A DNA stretch of 64,000 nucleotides from Xanthomonas dyei (GCF_002939865.1 NZ_MDEE01000004.1:1-64000); one strand, 5' to 3'. Positions 44,046-54,183 are shown, counted from the first letter of the stretch. The notes: generated by a model not told the origin, from the letters alone. Program-made: numbers and translations.

Positions 44046-45052
44046 TGGTCGGCTTTGTCGTTGCGGTTGCGGTGGTCGCGCTGCTCGCCTTCGGCGTGGC
44101 GCTGCGCCCGCTGTGGCGCGAAGCACGCGGTGTCACCGCCAGCGTTGCGCTGCTGCTGTTGGCAGCAAGCGCGGCGCTGTACTGGCTGGTCGGCACACCG
44201 TCGGCGATCGAACAGGTCGCCGACCGCCCGGCCACGCCACGCACCCTGGACGAGGCCATCGTGCAGCTGCGTACCGCCCTGGCGCGCAACCCCGATCAGG
44301 CCGAAGGCTGGGTGTTGTTGGGGCGCTCGTTGTCCAGCCAGCAGAAATTCGCCGAGGCCAGCGACGCGTTTGCGCGCGCGGTGGCGCTGCGCCCCGACGA
44401 GCCGGACGTGCTGGTGGCGGCCGCGCAGTCGCGCATGCTCGCCGACGACAGCGGCCGCCCGGACCCGGAGGCGATGCGTCTGCTCGAACACGCGCTGGTG
44501 GTGCAACCGGACCATCAACGCGCACGCTGGTTTCTCGGCGTGGTGCAGCGTCAGGCCGGTCAACCGGCCAAGGCCAGCGCAACCTGGGAGCCGTTACTGA
44601 GCGTGGTCGATGCCGCAACCCGGCCCGGCCTGCTCGAACAGATCAACGCTGCGCGGCAGGAAGCCAAACTTGCGCCGCTGACACCCTCGCCCACCGCCGA
44701 CACATCTGCCGGCAAGCGCATCAGCGTGCGCGTGTCGCTGGATGCGGCGTTCGCGCAGCGTGCTGGCCTGCCTGGCGACACCAGCGTATTCGTGATCGCA
44801 CGCGCAGCCGGCACGCCGATGCCGGTTGCGGTGGAAAAGCACACGCTCAGCGAGCTGCCGTTGACCATCACCCTGGACGATGGCGACAGCCCGATGCCGA
44901 CGCGTGCGCTGTCGTCGCTGGACACCGTGCAAGTGCTGGCGCGCTTGTCGCGCAGCGGCAATGCCATGCGCCAGGCCGACGATGTGGAAAGTGCCCCGGT
45001 GACGGTGGAGTTGCCCGCCAAGGCGGATGTGGAACTGGTGATCGGGCGCTGA
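44045..45052 (+). CDS. ccmI: Cytochrome c maturation TPR protein CcmI/CycH
   Basis: 335 residues from the ATG at 44045 (GTG codons at 44039 and 44042 are alternatives). Two N-terminal membrane helices (about 2-20 and 32-50) are followed by TPR repeats (about 75-190; LDEAIVQLRTALARNPDQAEGW in part) and a C-terminal periplasmic domain (VRVSLDAAFAQRAGLPGDTS). CcmI presents apocytochrome to CcmF/H. It is the last gene of the operon. Confidence 0.95.
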   Translation: MVGFVVAVAVVALLAFGVALRPLWREARGVTASVALLLLAASAALYWLVGTPSAIEQVADRPATPRTLDEAIVQLRTALARNPDQAEGWVLLGRSLSSQQKFAEASDAFARAVALRPDEPDVLVAAAQSRMLADDSGRPDPEAMRLLEHALVVQPDHQRARWFLGVVQRQAGQPAKASATWEPLLSVVDAATRPGLLEQINAARQEAKLAPLTPSPTADTSAGKRISVRVSLDAAFAQRAGLPGDTSVFVIARAAGTPMPVAVEKHTLSELPLTITLDDGDSPMPTRALSSLDTVQVLARLSRSGNAMRQADDVESAPVTVELPAKADVELVIGR

Positions 45053-45116
45053 TTGCTCGACACATACTGCATTCCATGCCAGCACCTGCGCACGACCATC
45101 TCGACGGGCCCTCGCA

Positions 45117-45945
45117 CGCTCACCGTCGCGGGACCCTTGGCGGCATGGATGCCGCCAAGGAGCTTACATGGACGTACTTGCAGCGTGTCCCTCCATGGTG
45201 AGCGGGCAAGGGGCCGCAGCATCGAGGGCGCGGTGCCCTCACCGCTCGCGGGACACGCCGTAAACCCATCCCTGGGGACTCGATGGCGGCATCCATGCCG
45301 CCAACGGTCCCGCAAGCGGCAAGGACACCGCACCAGATAGTTGGTCGGCAGTCGCGTGAAAAGCTGCTTGTCGCTCGGCATGCCTCGTAGGTTGGGCCGG
45401 CGCATCATGAGTCAACAAGTCTCATCACGCATGGCTCTTGACCAGGCACACCGACCGTCTGGACTGGCCCTTGCCCGCTCACCGTCGCGGGACCCTTGGC
45501 GGCATGGATGCCGCCACGGAGCTTACATGGACGTACTTGCAGCGTGTCCTGCGATGGTGGGCGGGCAAGGGCCCTACAGCAAAAGCAAACACCTCGAGGG
45601 CGTAGTGCCCTCGCCGCTCGCGGGACACGCCGTAAACCCATCCCTGGGGGCTCGTTGGCGGCATCCATGCCGCCAACGAGCCCGTAATCGGCAAGGACAC
45701 CACGCCAGATAGTTGGTCGGCAGTCGCGTGAAAAGCTGCTTGTCGCTCGACATGCGTCGAAGGTTGGGCCGGCGCATCATGAGCAAACAAGCCTCATCAC
45801 GCATGGCTCTTGACCAGGCACGCCGACCGTCTGGACTGGCCCTTGCCCGCTCACCGTCGCAGGACCCTTGGCGGCATGGATGCCGCCAAGGAGCTTACAT
45901 GGACGTACTTGCAGCGTGTCCTGCGATGGTGAGCGGGCAAGGGCC
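45117..45945. repeat. Array of five ~100-108-bp palindromic elements in ~365-bp tandem units
   Basis: Five elements lie at about 45117-45203, 45228-45331, 45467-45573, 45599-45703 and 45838-45945. Each has inverted outer arms of about 18-28 bp (such as CTTGCCCGCTCACCGTCGCG against its complement) around the core GGCGGCAT-(GG/CC)-ATGCCGCC. They alternate between two subtypes, and the whole block repeats with periods of 359 and 372 bp, including the sequence GATAGTTGGTCGGCAGTCG between units. The 1013 bp from ccmI (45052) to the MetX gene (46066) hold no supportable gene. Confidence 0.88.
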
Positions 45946-46065
45946 CTGCAACGAAGCCGCAGATCAATTGCGTTAAAAGCTGGCATCACACAACGCAAGG
46001 ACTCAAACCGAGTCCCCATCCCGATTCACCACGCCGCCCGCCGCCACGCCGGATAGAATTGCGAC

Positions 46066-47241
46066 ATGACTGAATTCATCCCTGCCGGCACGTTATTCCA
46101 CTCCCTGCCTTCGCCGTTTCCGATGAAGCGCGGTGGTGAGCTATACCAGGCCCGTGTGGCCTACGAAACCTGGGGCACGCTGGCTGCCGATCGCAGTAAC
46201 GCGGTGCTGATCGTCACCGGCTTGTCGCCCAACGCGCATGCGGCTGCAAATCAGGCCAACCCCGAGCCGGGTTGGTGGGACGCGATGCTGGGGCCGGGCA
46301 AGCCGATCGATACCGAGCGCTGGTTTGTGGTGTGCGTCAATTCGCTGGGCAGCTGCAAGGGCTCCACCGGGCCTGCCTCCATCGACCCGGCAACCGGGCA
46401 GTTGTATCGCCTGACCTTCCCGGACCTGTCGATCGAGGATGTTGCCGATGCAGCAGCCGATGTCGTGCGTGCGCTGGGTATCGGACAGCTCGCCTGCCTG
46501 ATCGGCAACTCGATGGGCGGCATGACCGCGCTGGCGCTGTTGCTGCGGCATCCCGGCATTGCGCGCAGCCATATCAACATCTCCGGCAGCGCACAGGCGT
46601 TGCCGTTTTCCATTGCCATCCGCTCGCTGCAGCGCGAAGCGATCCGGCTGGATCCGCACTGGAACGGCGGCCACTACGACGACACGCGCTACCCGGAATC
46701 GGGCATGCGCATGGCACGCAAACTCGGCGTGATCACCTACCGCTCGGCGCTGGAATGGGACGGCCGCTTTGGCCGGGTGCGGCTGGATTCCGAACAGGCC
46801 GCCGACGATCCGTTCGGCCTGGAATTTCAGGTCGAAAGCTATCTCGAAGGCCATGCGCGTCGCTTCGTGCGCTTCTTCGATCCCAACTGCTATCTGTATC
46901 TGAGCCGCTCGATGGACTGGTTCGATCTGGCCGATTATGTGGATGCGTCGTCCATCGCTGCCGCGCAGGCCGCCGACAGCACGCCGGCTGCAGACGTCTC
47001 CACCGAGGCCGAGGTGCTGGCCGGCCTGGCGAACATCCGCATCGAACGCGCACTGGCGATCGGTGCCAACACCGACATCCTGTTCCCGGTGCAGCAGCAG
47101 GAACAGATTGCCGAAGGGTTGCGTGCAGGCGGCGCGGATGCGCGCTTTATCGGCCTGGATTCGCCGCAAGGCCACGATGCGTTTCTGGTGGATTTCGCCC
47201 GCTTCGGCCCGGCGGTGCGCGCTTTTCTGGACGCCTGCTGA
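46066..47241 (+). CDS. MetX-family O-acyltransferase (homoserine or serine O-succinyl/acetyltransferase)
   Basis: 391 residues of the alpha/beta-hydrolase MetX family. Motifs are NAVLIVTGLSPNAHA, the nucleophile elbow GNSMGGMTAL (catalytic Ser about 150), and the C-terminal Asp/His pair in TDILFPVQQQEQIAEGL and LDSPQGHDAFLVDF. Members acylate homoserine (methionine) or, in some lineages including Xanthomonadales, serine (cysteine synthesis) using acetyl- or succinyl-CoA. The GSCKGSTGPASIDPATGQ stretch does not settle the substrate from memory, so no symbol is given. Confidence 0.9.
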   Translation: MTEFIPAGTLFHSLPSPFPMKRGGELYQARVAYETWGTLAADRSNAVLIVTGLSPNAHAAANQANPEPGWWDAMLGPGKPIDTERWFVVCVNSLGSCKGSTGPASIDPATGQLYRLTFPDLSIEDVADAAADVVRALGIGQLACLIGNSMGGMTALALLLRHPGIARSHINISGSAQALPFSIAIRSLQREAIRLDPHWNGGHYDDTRYPESGMRMARKLGVITYRSALEWDGRFGRVRLDSEQAADDPFGLEFQVESYLEGHARRFVRFFDPNCYLYLSRSMDWFDLADYVDASSIAAAQAADSTPAADVSTEAEVLAGLANIRIERALAIGANTDILFPVQQQEQIAEGLRAGGADARFIGLDSPQGHDAFLVDFARFGPAVRAFLDAC

Positions 47242-47270
47242 TTTCCAGATCCAGGCCAGGCGCGCGCCGC

Positions 47271-47612
47271 GTGGTGCCGCGCAAGACGTTGACCGCGCTG
47301 TTTGCGGTAAGCATGGCCAGCATCGTCGCAGCAGGTCTGCTGCCGGTCTGGGTGGCAGTCTGGTACGCGGCTGCCAGCAGCGTGGCGCTGATTGCTTACC
47401 GGCGCGACAAGACCGCGGCAACCCGCGGCCAGCGACGAACGCCGGAGACCACTTTGCACGGCATTGCAGTGCTCGGTGGCTGGCCGGGCGCGCTGTTGGC
47501 GCAGTCGCTGTTCCGGCACAAATCCAGCAAGACCTCTTTCCAGATCACCTTCTGGGCCACGGCGATCGCGAACAGCGCGGTGCTTGCATGGGCGGTGTAT
47601 CGCTCCGCGTAA
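47271..47612 (+). CDS. DUF1294 family membrane protein
   Basis: 113 residues from a GTG at 47271 (GTG 47274 is an alternative). Three or four membrane segments are separated by the family signature YRRDKTAATRGQRRTPETTL (about 43-62) and GWPGALLAQSLFRHKSSKTSF (in part). Cold-shock-domain fusions of this family occur in other bacteria; here only the DUF1294 part is present. Function unknown. Confidence 0.87.
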   Translation: MVPRKTLTALFAVSMASIVAAGLLPVWVAVWYAAASSVALIAYRRDKTAATRGQRRTPETTLHGIAVLGGWPGALLAQSLFRHKSSKTSFQITFWATAIANSAVLAWAVYRSA

Positions 47613-47681
47613 TGCAGGCCCTATAAACCGCAGTCAGCGGTTGCGCGGCGACAACTCTCGCCGATCACGATCAAATACCTG

Positions 47682-49358
47682 TCACGGCAGCGGCTCCAGC
47701 ACCCCGGCACGCATGCGATAGCGCCGTTGCACCACGCCGGCAGGCACGCTGTCGTGAGTGATCATCACCAGGCTGCGCTGGCCAAGCGCGGCGGACAGAT
47801 CGAGCAACAGGGCATGCGCCGTGTCCACGTCCAGGCCGTCGGTGGGTTCATCAAGCAGCAGGATGGCAGCATCGCGTAACAGCGCACGCGCAAGCGCAAG
47901 GCGGCGTGCCTGGCCTGCGGAGAGCGTGGCGCCGTTTTCGCCCACCCAGGTGTCCAGACCGTGTTGCGCGCTGGCCCAGTCGTGCAGGCGCACCTGCTCC
48001 AATACCCGCCACATGGCGGCATCGTCGGCATCGGCATCGCCGATTGCAAGATTCTCGCGCACGTTGCCGGCAAACACCGGCGCGTTCTGCGGCAACCAGG
48101 CGATGCGTCGATGCCATTGCGCCTGCGCGCAGTGACGCAGATCGATGCCGGCGTAGCTCACCTGCCCGGCCTGCGGGTCCCATAGCCGCAGCAGCAGCGC
48201 GGACAAGGTGCTCTTGCCGCTGCCGCTGTCGCCGCTGATGGCGATGCGTTCGCCAGCTGCCAGTGTCAGATCGAGCGCGTGCAGCACCGGCCGCACGCCA
48301 CCGGGCCATGTAAACGACACCTGCTGCAGGTGCAGCGTGCCTGTGCGTGGCACGTCGAGTGCCTGCACCGGATCGCTGACCGACGGCGCTTGATCGACGA
48401 TGGACTGCAGGCGCCGCGCTGCGACGCGTGCGCTTTGCAGTGCCTGCAAGGCCAGCCCGGCACCCGCCCATACCTCCAGCAGCGCCATGGTCAGAAACAC
48501 CAGGCCTGCGGCCATGTCCGCTGCAATCAGCCCACGCTCGGCGGCGCTCAAAGCAAGCCACAACATGCCGGCCAGACCGATGGCACCGCACGCCGCATGT
48601 AGCAGGTTGCCGGCGATCAATCGACGGCGCTGCACGCGGTCGCCATCCATCACTGCTGCCGCAGTGGCGTCGAGTTGATGCAGCCAGGCACCCTGCGCAT
48701 CGACCGCCGCCAGATCGGCCGCACCTTCCAGGCCTTCGAACGCCTGCGTGCGCAACGCCGTGCGTTGCTGCGCGCGCAGCTGCTCGCGCTGCGCGCCACC
48801 ACGTGCAACCTGCCAGGGCACCAGCCCGCCAATCAGCACACCAAGCGCCAGCAACAACCATGCGGCCGGCGGATAGATCAACGCAGCGGCACCCGCACCG
48901 GCCAACCAGATGCCGAGCAGCGCCGTCAGCGGCGCAAGCGCGCGCACGCTCAGGCCATCGACTTCGCCGATGTCGGACATCAACCGTGCCAACAGATCGC
49001 CGGTGCGCGTGGCCGACAACCGCCCCGGCGCAAGCGGCAACGCACGACGGAAGAACCACACCCGCAGATCGCGGGCGATACGCAAGGTGGCATCGTGGCC
49101 GATCAATTTTTCGCCATAGCGCGACACGATGCGCGCAAACGTCAATGCGCGGATGCCTGCCGACGGCGAGAAGAAATTGAAGCCTGCCCCCATGCCGGCA
49201 ACGCCAGCCAATGCCGCCGCAGTGAGAAAGCTGCCGGACAGACTCAACAGACCCACTCCGGCCAGCATGGTGACCAGCACCAGCAGCGCGGACAGCAGCA
49301 AGCGCCAGGCATGCCGGCGAAACACCTCGCTCAGACGATCGTGGCGTGCGTCGTTCAT
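47682..49358 (-). CDS. cydC: Glutathione/cysteine ABC exporter subunit CydC
   Basis: 558 residues from the ATG at 49358 (MNDARHDRLSEVFRRHAW); the longer frame to 51014 is shadow of cydD. An ABC exporter half: six helices (residues about 15-310), Walker A GDSGSGKS (about 375), signature LSAGQARRLALARALL, Walker B AILLLDEPTDGLD. CydDC exports reduced thiols to the periplasm, needed for assembly of cytochrome bd. Overlaps cydD by 4 bp. Confidence 0.95.
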   Translation of the reverse strand: MNDARHDRLSEVFRRHAWRLLLSALLVLVTMLAGVGLLSLSGSFLTAAALAGVAGMGAGFNFFSPSAGIRALTFARIVSRYGEKLIGHDATLRIARDLRVWFFRRALPLAPGRLSATRTGDLLARLMSDIGEVDGLSVRALAPLTALLGIWLAGAGAAALIYPPAAWLLLALGVLIGGLVPWQVARGGAQREQLRAQQRTALRTQAFEGLEGAADLAAVDAQGAWLHQLDATAAAVMDGDRVQRRRLIAGNLLHAACGAIGLAGMLWLALSAAERGLIAADMAAGLVFLTMALLEVWAGAGLALQALQSARVAARRLQSIVDQAPSVSDPVQALDVPRTGTLHLQQVSFTWPGGVRPVLHALDLTLAAGERIAISGDSGSGKSTLSALLLRLWDPQAGQVSYAGIDLRHCAQAQWHRRIAWLPQNAPVFAGNVRENLAIGDADADDAAMWRVLEQVRLHDWASAQHGLDTWVGENGATLSAGQARRLALARALLRDAAILLLDEPTDGLDVDTAHALLLDLSAALGQRSLVMITHDSVPAGVVQRRYRMRAGVLEPLP

Positions 49359-51073
49359 GGCGCGCTCGCCGTCACGGTGGTGCCACGCAGATCGATCACC
49401 GTATCGGCCCAGCGCATCACTGCAGGGCTGTGCGTCGCCACTACCACTGCACGGCCGCGTGCAAATACCCCGAGTGCGCGCAGCAATTCCGCTTCTGTGT
49501 CCGGGTCGAGAAACGCGGTGGGTTCGTCCAGCAGCAGCAGATCCGGCGCGCGCAGCAGCAGCCGCGCCAATGCCACACGTCGTGCTTCGCCACCGGACAG
49601 GCCAAAGCCGCGTTCGCCGATCACCGTATCCAGGCCCGCGGGCAGCTGCGCGGCAAAGCGCATGACTTGCGCCGCATCGGCCACTGCATGCAACTGCGCA
49701 TCGCTGGACTGCGGATCGGCCAGCCGCAGATTGTCGGCAATGCTGCCGTGAAACAGATACGGCCGCTGCGTGGCATAGCCCACACGCGTGCCAGGGCGCA
49801 GCACCACACTGCCCGCTTCCGGTGGCAGCCAGCCGGCAAGCCCTTCCAGTAACGTGCTCTTGCCGCTCCCGCTGGCACCGATCACCGCCACGCGCTGACC
49901 GGGCTGCAGGTCCAGCGAAAACTGCGTGATCACCGTGTGCGGCGCGCCAAGCGGACGCAGCGCCAGACCATGTGCCTGCAGCAACGGCGCATGCGCCTGC
50001 GCAGACTCCAAAGCGCGCGGCGGCGGCGCTGCAACTGGGGCACTGGCATCGGCTTCGGTCACAAAACCTTCCAGCAACCGCTCGGCCTCGGTCACGGCGG
50101 CCAGCGCATTGGCACGGTCGTGGTAATGCGCTGCAAGACGCCGCAACGGCGCAAAGAATTCCGGCGCCAACAGCAAGCAGAACATGCCCGCGCCCAGCGA
50201 CGGCAACCCGTGCAGGTCGAGCATGCCCAGATAGCTCAGACCGAAGTACAAGGCCACGATGGCCACGCTCACCGAGGCGAAGAATTCCAGCACAGTGGAC
50301 GACAGGAACGCGATGCGCAGCACCTTGAGCGAGCGCTCGCGCACGCCCTCGGCCGCTGCGGCGATACCGCCCAATTCGGCCTCCCCGCGCCCGTACACCC
50401 GCAGCAAGCCCAGCCCCTTCAGACGATCGGCAAAGTGCCCGCCCATCCGCGCCAGCTCGCCGAGCTGCTCGCGCCCTGCGGCCTCCGCACCCCACCCCAC
50501 CAGCATCATGAAGAAGGGAATCAACGGCGCGGTCAGCAACAACACCAAGCCCACCACCCAGTCGACCGAAAACACCGCGATCAGGATCGCTGGCGGCACC
50601 AGCGTCATCTCGGTGCGCGCCAGCTGATAACCGACGAAATAGCCGTCCAGCGCATCGGTATGCGCCAGGCTCAACTCGCCCAGTTCGCCGCTGCGTTGCC
50701 GGCGTAACCACAGCGGCCCGTGCCGCACAAGCCGACGCGCAATGCGCATGCGCAGTTCGCGCTTGGCCACATCGGCCACTTCGCCCGTCAATGCTTGCGC
50801 CCAGGCCGTGAGCACGGCGCGCCCAAGCATTGCGAGCAGCAACCCGATGCCCACATGACGCAGCGGCGCCAGCGCCAGGTGCTGCACCAGCACCGCCTGC
50901 ACCAACCACGCAATGGCCGCCGATTGCGCAAGCAACAACACGCCAGACAGCGCCACCGCCACGCCGGAGAGCCGCCTGGCCCGTGCAGCGGGTGCGGCAA
51001 GCGCATCGAGCCATTGGCCGCGTTGACGGCGCTGGGCGGGCGTTTCGCTGGCTTGCACGCTGGGCTGGCTCAC
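49355..51073 (-). CDS. cydD: Glutathione/cysteine ABC exporter subunit CydD
   Basis: 572 residues from a GTG at 51073 (VSQPSVQASETP; GAAGAGAG upstream). Frames further upstream read through a MITE-like element and are excluded. Membrane domain about 40-330, Walker A GASGSGKS, signature LSGGEARRVALARLLL, Walker B LLLLDEPTAFLD. It is divergent from cydABX. Confidence 0.94.
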   Translation of the reverse strand: MSQPSVQASETPAQRRQRGQWLDALAAPAARARRLSGVAVALSGVLLLAQSAAIAWLVQAVLVQHLALAPLRHVGIGLLLAMLGRAVLTAWAQALTGEVADVAKRELRMRIARRLVRHGPLWLRRQRSGELGELSLAHTDALDGYFVGYQLARTEMTLVPPAILIAVFSVDWVVGLVLLLTAPLIPFFMMLVGWGAEAAGREQLGELARMGGHFADRLKGLGLLRVYGRGEAELGGIAAAAEGVRERSLKVLRIAFLSSTVLEFFASVSVAIVALYFGLSYLGMLDLHGLPSLGAGMFCLLLAPEFFAPLRRLAAHYHDRANALAAVTEAERLLEGFVTEADASAPVAAPPPRALESAQAHAPLLQAHGLALRPLGAPHTVITQFSLDLQPGQRVAVIGASGSGKSTLLEGLAGWLPPEAGSVVLRPGTRVGYATQRPYLFHGSIADNLRLADPQSSDAQLHAVADAAQVMRFAAQLPAGLDTVIGERGFGLSGGEARRVALARLLLRAPDLLLLDEPTAFLDPDTEAELLRALGVFARGRAVVVATHSPAVMRWADTVIDLRGTTVTASAP

Positions 51074-51110
51074 ATGGCTCTCTTCAGGCGGTGCATCGCA
51101 GGCGATTGTA

Positions 51111-51253
51111 AGAGCGGCTAACAACACGTAGCGAGCAGTCGTCAGGTGGGTGCGGACGGCGCGGAGGAACCGGAGTGTACAGGTGGTACATGCCGATTCC
51201 GAGCACCGGCCGCGCCCGCCTGGCGGCTGCACAGGAGTTTTGTTAGCTGCTCT
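51111..51253. mobile_element. MITE-like element, copy 1
   Basis: 143 bp with terminal inverted repeats AGAGCGGCTAACAACAC (left) and GTTTTGTTAGCTGCTCT (right), 15 of 17 paired. A second copy in the opposite orientation, similar over its full length, lies at 57996-58137. No ORF for a transposase is inside. It lies 38 bp upstream of the cydD start, between cydD and the FNR/Anr box. Confidence 0.85.
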
Positions 51254-51309
51254 AAGTCGCCACTGCCCACTGCGGGATGGACAGTGTGCCCCACCCGATC
51301 GGGGCCGCA

Positions 51310-51323
51310 TTGATTTGGATCAA
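51310..51323. promoter_or_regulatory. FNR/Anr-type box upstream of cydA
   Basis: TTGAT-TTGG-ATCAA is a perfect match to the FNR/Anr consensus TTGAT-N4-ATCAA. It lies 69 bp upstream of the cydA ATG in the cydD/cydA divergent region, which would give oxygen-responsive control of cytochrome bd. Confidence 0.85.
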
Positions 51324-51392
51324 CGCGCGCAACGCGGCGACGGCAGATGATCGGCCACGTTGCTCACCGATACTCAACCAGGCCACCCCGCC

Positions 51393-53015
51393 ATGATCGA
51401 CTCGACCGTTGTCGAACTATCGCGACTGCAATTCGCAGTCACCGCGATGTACCACTTCATCTTTCCACCGCTGACCATGGGCCTGTCGTTCCTGCTCGGC
51501 ATCATGGAAAGCGTCTACGTCATGACCGGCAAGCCGATCTGGCGGCGCATGACCATGTTCTGGGGCGTGCTGTTCGGCATCAACTTCGCCATGGGTGTCG
51601 GCACCGGCATCGTGATGGAGTTCGAGTTCGGCATGAACTGGTCGTACTACAGCCATTACGTGGGCGACATCTTCGGTGCACCGCTGGCGATCGAAGGGCT
51701 GATGGCGTTCTTTCTCGAAGCGACCTTTCTGGGCCTGTTTTTCCTGGGCTGGAATCGCCTGAGCAAGGTGCAGCACCTGATCACCACCTGGCTGGTGGCC
51801 TTGGGCAGCAACTTCTCCGCGCTATGGATCCTGATCGCCAACGGCTGGATGCAGAACCCGACCGGCGCGGTATTCAACCCGGACACCATGCGCATGGAAG
51901 TGGTGGATTTCATGGCGGTGCTGTTCAACCCGGTGGCGCAGGCGAAGTTCGTGCACACCGTCAGTGCCGGTTACGTGCTCGGCGCGGTGTTCGTGATGTC
52001 GATCAGCGCGTTTTACCTGCTGCGCGGCAAGCACACCGAGATGGCACGCCGCTCGTTTGCGGTGGCCGCGGCCTTCGGCCTGCTGTCGTCGCTGTCGGTG
52101 GTGGTGCTGGGCGACGAGAGCGGCTATGCCGCCAACGAACATCAGAAAATGAAGCTGGCCGCGATCGAGGCAATGTGGGACACCGAAGCCGCGCCGGCGG
52201 ATTTCACTGCCTTCGGCATTCCCAATCAGCAGACCCATCGCAACGACTACGCGATCAAGATTCCGTATCTGATGGGGCTGATCGCCACACGTTCGTTGGA
52301 TACGCCCATCCCCGGCATCCTGGAACTCGTTGGACGCGCCGAGCATCGCATCCGCGGCGGGCAGATCGCCTACGGCGCGCTTCAGCGTATCCGCGCCGAC
52401 ACCAATGATGCCCAAGCGCGCAAGGTCTTCGACGCGCATTGGCAGGACCTGGGCCACGGCTTGCTGCTGAAGCGTTATCGCGACGATATCGGCAATGCCA
52501 CGCCCGAGCAGATCGCGCAGGCGGCGATGGATACGGTGCCACGCGTGCTGCCGCTGTTCTGGACCTTCCGCATCATGGCCGGCATCGGCATCTATCTCAT
52601 CGCCTTCTTCGCCATTGCGTTCTGGTTCGCCTGCAAGCACAACTTCCAGGAGAAGCGCTGGTTCCTGACCTTGGCGGTGTGGACGCTGCCGTTGCCGTGG
52701 ATCGCGATCGAATGCGGTTGGTTCGTGGCCGAGTATGGCCGCCAGCCGTGGGCGGTGGAAGGCGTGCTGCCCACGTTCTACGCCGCATCGGGTCTGGATC
52801 TGTACGAGATCGTGCTGACGCTGGTGGGCTTTACCGCGCTGTACACCACGCTGCTGGTGATTGCGATCAAGTTGTCGCTCAAGACCATCCGCACTGGCCC
52901 GGATGCGCTGTTCCCGCCGACGCAACCCAATGCGTCGCCTTCCCTGCCGCACGCTCATGCCTCGTTGAATCACGCACCGTTGAGTTCGGGCGTCATGGCC
53001 GGCAGTGCACCGTAA
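51393..53015 (+). CDS. cydA: Cytochrome bd ubiquinol oxidase subunit I
   Basis: 540 residues, [20 protein letters not shown] start at the ATG 51393. Heme-ligand region [12 protein letters not shown] (His21), the long type-L Q-loop ([21 protein letters not shown] in part to about 390), [16 protein letters not shown], and VAEYGRQPW are conserved. It holds hemes b558, b595 and d and oxidises quinol at low oxygen. About 25 residues at the C-terminus are Pro/His-rich. Confidence 0.98.
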   Translation: MIDSTVVELSRLQFAVTAMYHFIFPPLTMGLSFLLGIMESVYVMTGKPIWRRMTMFWGVLFGINFAMGVGTGIVMEFEFGMNWSYYSHYVGDIFGAPLAIEGLMAFFLEATFLGLFFLGWNRLSKVQHLITTWLVALGSNFSALWILIANGWMQNPTGAVFNPDTMRMEVVDFMAVLFNPVAQAKFVHTVSAGYVLGAVFVMSISAFYLLRGKHTEMARRSFAVAAAFGLLSSLSVVVLGDESGYAANEHQKMKLAAIEAMWDTEAAPADFTAFGIPNQQTHRNDYAIKIPYLMGLIATRSLDTPIPGILELVGRAEHRIRGGQIAYGALQRIRADTNDAQARKVFDAHWQDLGHGLLLKRYRDDIGNATPEQIAQAAMDTVPRVLPLFWTFRIMAGIGIYLIAFFAIAFWFACKHNFQEKRWFLTLAVWTLPLPWIAIECGWFVAEYGRQPWAVEGVLPTFYAASGLDLYEIVLTLVGFTALYTTLLVIAIKLSLKTIRTGPDALFPPTQPNASPSLPHAHASLNHAPLSSGVMAGSAP

Positions 53016-53028
53016 CCCAGGAGAGACC

Positions 53029-54183
53029 ATGATGGATTTTATCTTGCTCGACTACACAAGCTTGCGCGTGATCTGGTGGCTGCTGCTCGGCGTGCTGCTG
53101 TCCGGTTACGCAGTGATGGGCGGCTTCGATCTGGGCGTCGGCGCGCTGCTGCCGTTCGTTGCCAAAAACGATGCCGAACGCCGGCTGGTGATCAACACCA
53201 TCGGCCCGGTCTGGGAAGGCAACCAGGTGTGGTTGATCCTGGGCGGCGGCGCGATCTTCGCCGCGTTCCCGCCGCTGTATGCGGTGAGTTTTTCCGGGTT
53301 CTATCTGGCGATGTTCGTGATGTTGTTTGCGCTGATCCTGCGGCCGGTCGGCTTCAAGTTCCGAGGTAAGCTGGTGAACCAACGCTGGCGCAATAGCTGG
53401 GATTGGGCATTGTTCGTCGGCGGGTTCGTTCCGGCGTTGATCATGGGCGTGGCGGTCGGCAATGTCGTGTTGGGTGTGCCGTTCCATTTCGACGACAGCA
53501 TGCGCACGTTTTACACCGGCAATCTGTTCGGGCTACTGACGCCGTTTGCCTTGCTCGCCGGTCTACTCAGCGTGGCGATGCTGATCGCCCACGGCGCGGC
53601 GATGCTGGTGCTCAAGACCGATGGACCGGTGGCCGAACGCGCAGCGCGTATCGGCAGCATCGCCGCGATGGCGGCGGTGGCGTTGTTTGCTGCAGCCGGT
53701 GTCTGGGTGGCGCTTGGCTTGCCGGGCTATGCGGTGACATCGGTGCTGGCGACCGATGCGCAGACCAATCCACTGGCCAAGACCGCAGCACTCACGGCCG
53801 CCGGTGGCTGGCTGCACAACTACAGCAGCATGCCGGCCACCTTGATGGCGCCGCTGCTCGGCCTGCTCGGGCTCGCAATGAGCGCAGTGCTGTTGCGCGC
53901 GCGACGCGGCGGACTGGCGTTCATTGCGTCGGCCAGCGCCATCGTCGGCATCGTCTTTACCGTGGGGTTTGCGCTGTTCCCGTTCCTGCTGCCGTCGTCC
54001 ACTGCACCGAGCGCCAGCCTGACGCTGTGGGACGCCTCCAGTAGTCGCCTCACGCTGTGGATCATGCTGCTGGCCACCACCGTCTTCATGCCGATCGTGC
54101 TGGCCTACACGGCGTGGGTGTATCGCGTGCTCAGAGGCAAGGTCACTGCCGCGGAACTCTCAGCCACTCCCAATGCGTATTAG
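53029..54183 (+). CDS. cydB: Cytochrome bd ubiquinol oxidase subunit II
   Basis: 384 residues from the ATG pair at 53029 (AGGAGAG upstream). Conserved [33 protein letters not shown] and [10 protein letters not shown] near the N-terminus; eight to nine membrane helices. It lies 13 bp after cydA and 84 bp before cydX. Confidence 0.97.
   Translation: MMDFILLDYTSLRVIWWLLLGVLLSGYAVMGGFDLGVGALLPFVAKNDAERRLVINTIGPVWEGNQVWLILGGGAIFAAFPPLYAVSFSGFYLAMFVMLFALILRPVGFKFRGKLVNQRWRNSWDWALFVGGFVPALIMGVAVGNVVLGVPFHFDDSMRTFYTGNLFGLLTPFALLAGLLSVAMLIAHGAAMLVLKTDGPVAERAARIGSIAAMAAVALFAAAGVWVALGLPGYAVTSVLATDAQTNPLAKTAALTAAGGWLHNYSSMPATLMAPLLGLLGLAMSAVLLRARRGGLAFIASASAIVGIVFTVGFALFPFLLPSSTAPSASLTLWDASSSRLTLWIMLLATTVFMPIVLAYTAWVYRVLRGKVTAAELSATPNAY

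Noticed and set aside
45053-46065. Short ORFs within the palindrome array
   Set aside because: They follow the repeats in several frames and both strands; products are repeats of the same DNA, not proteins.
49359-51014. N-terminal 550-codon extension of the cydC frame
   Set aside because: It reads through cydD in another frame; CydC starts properly at 49358.
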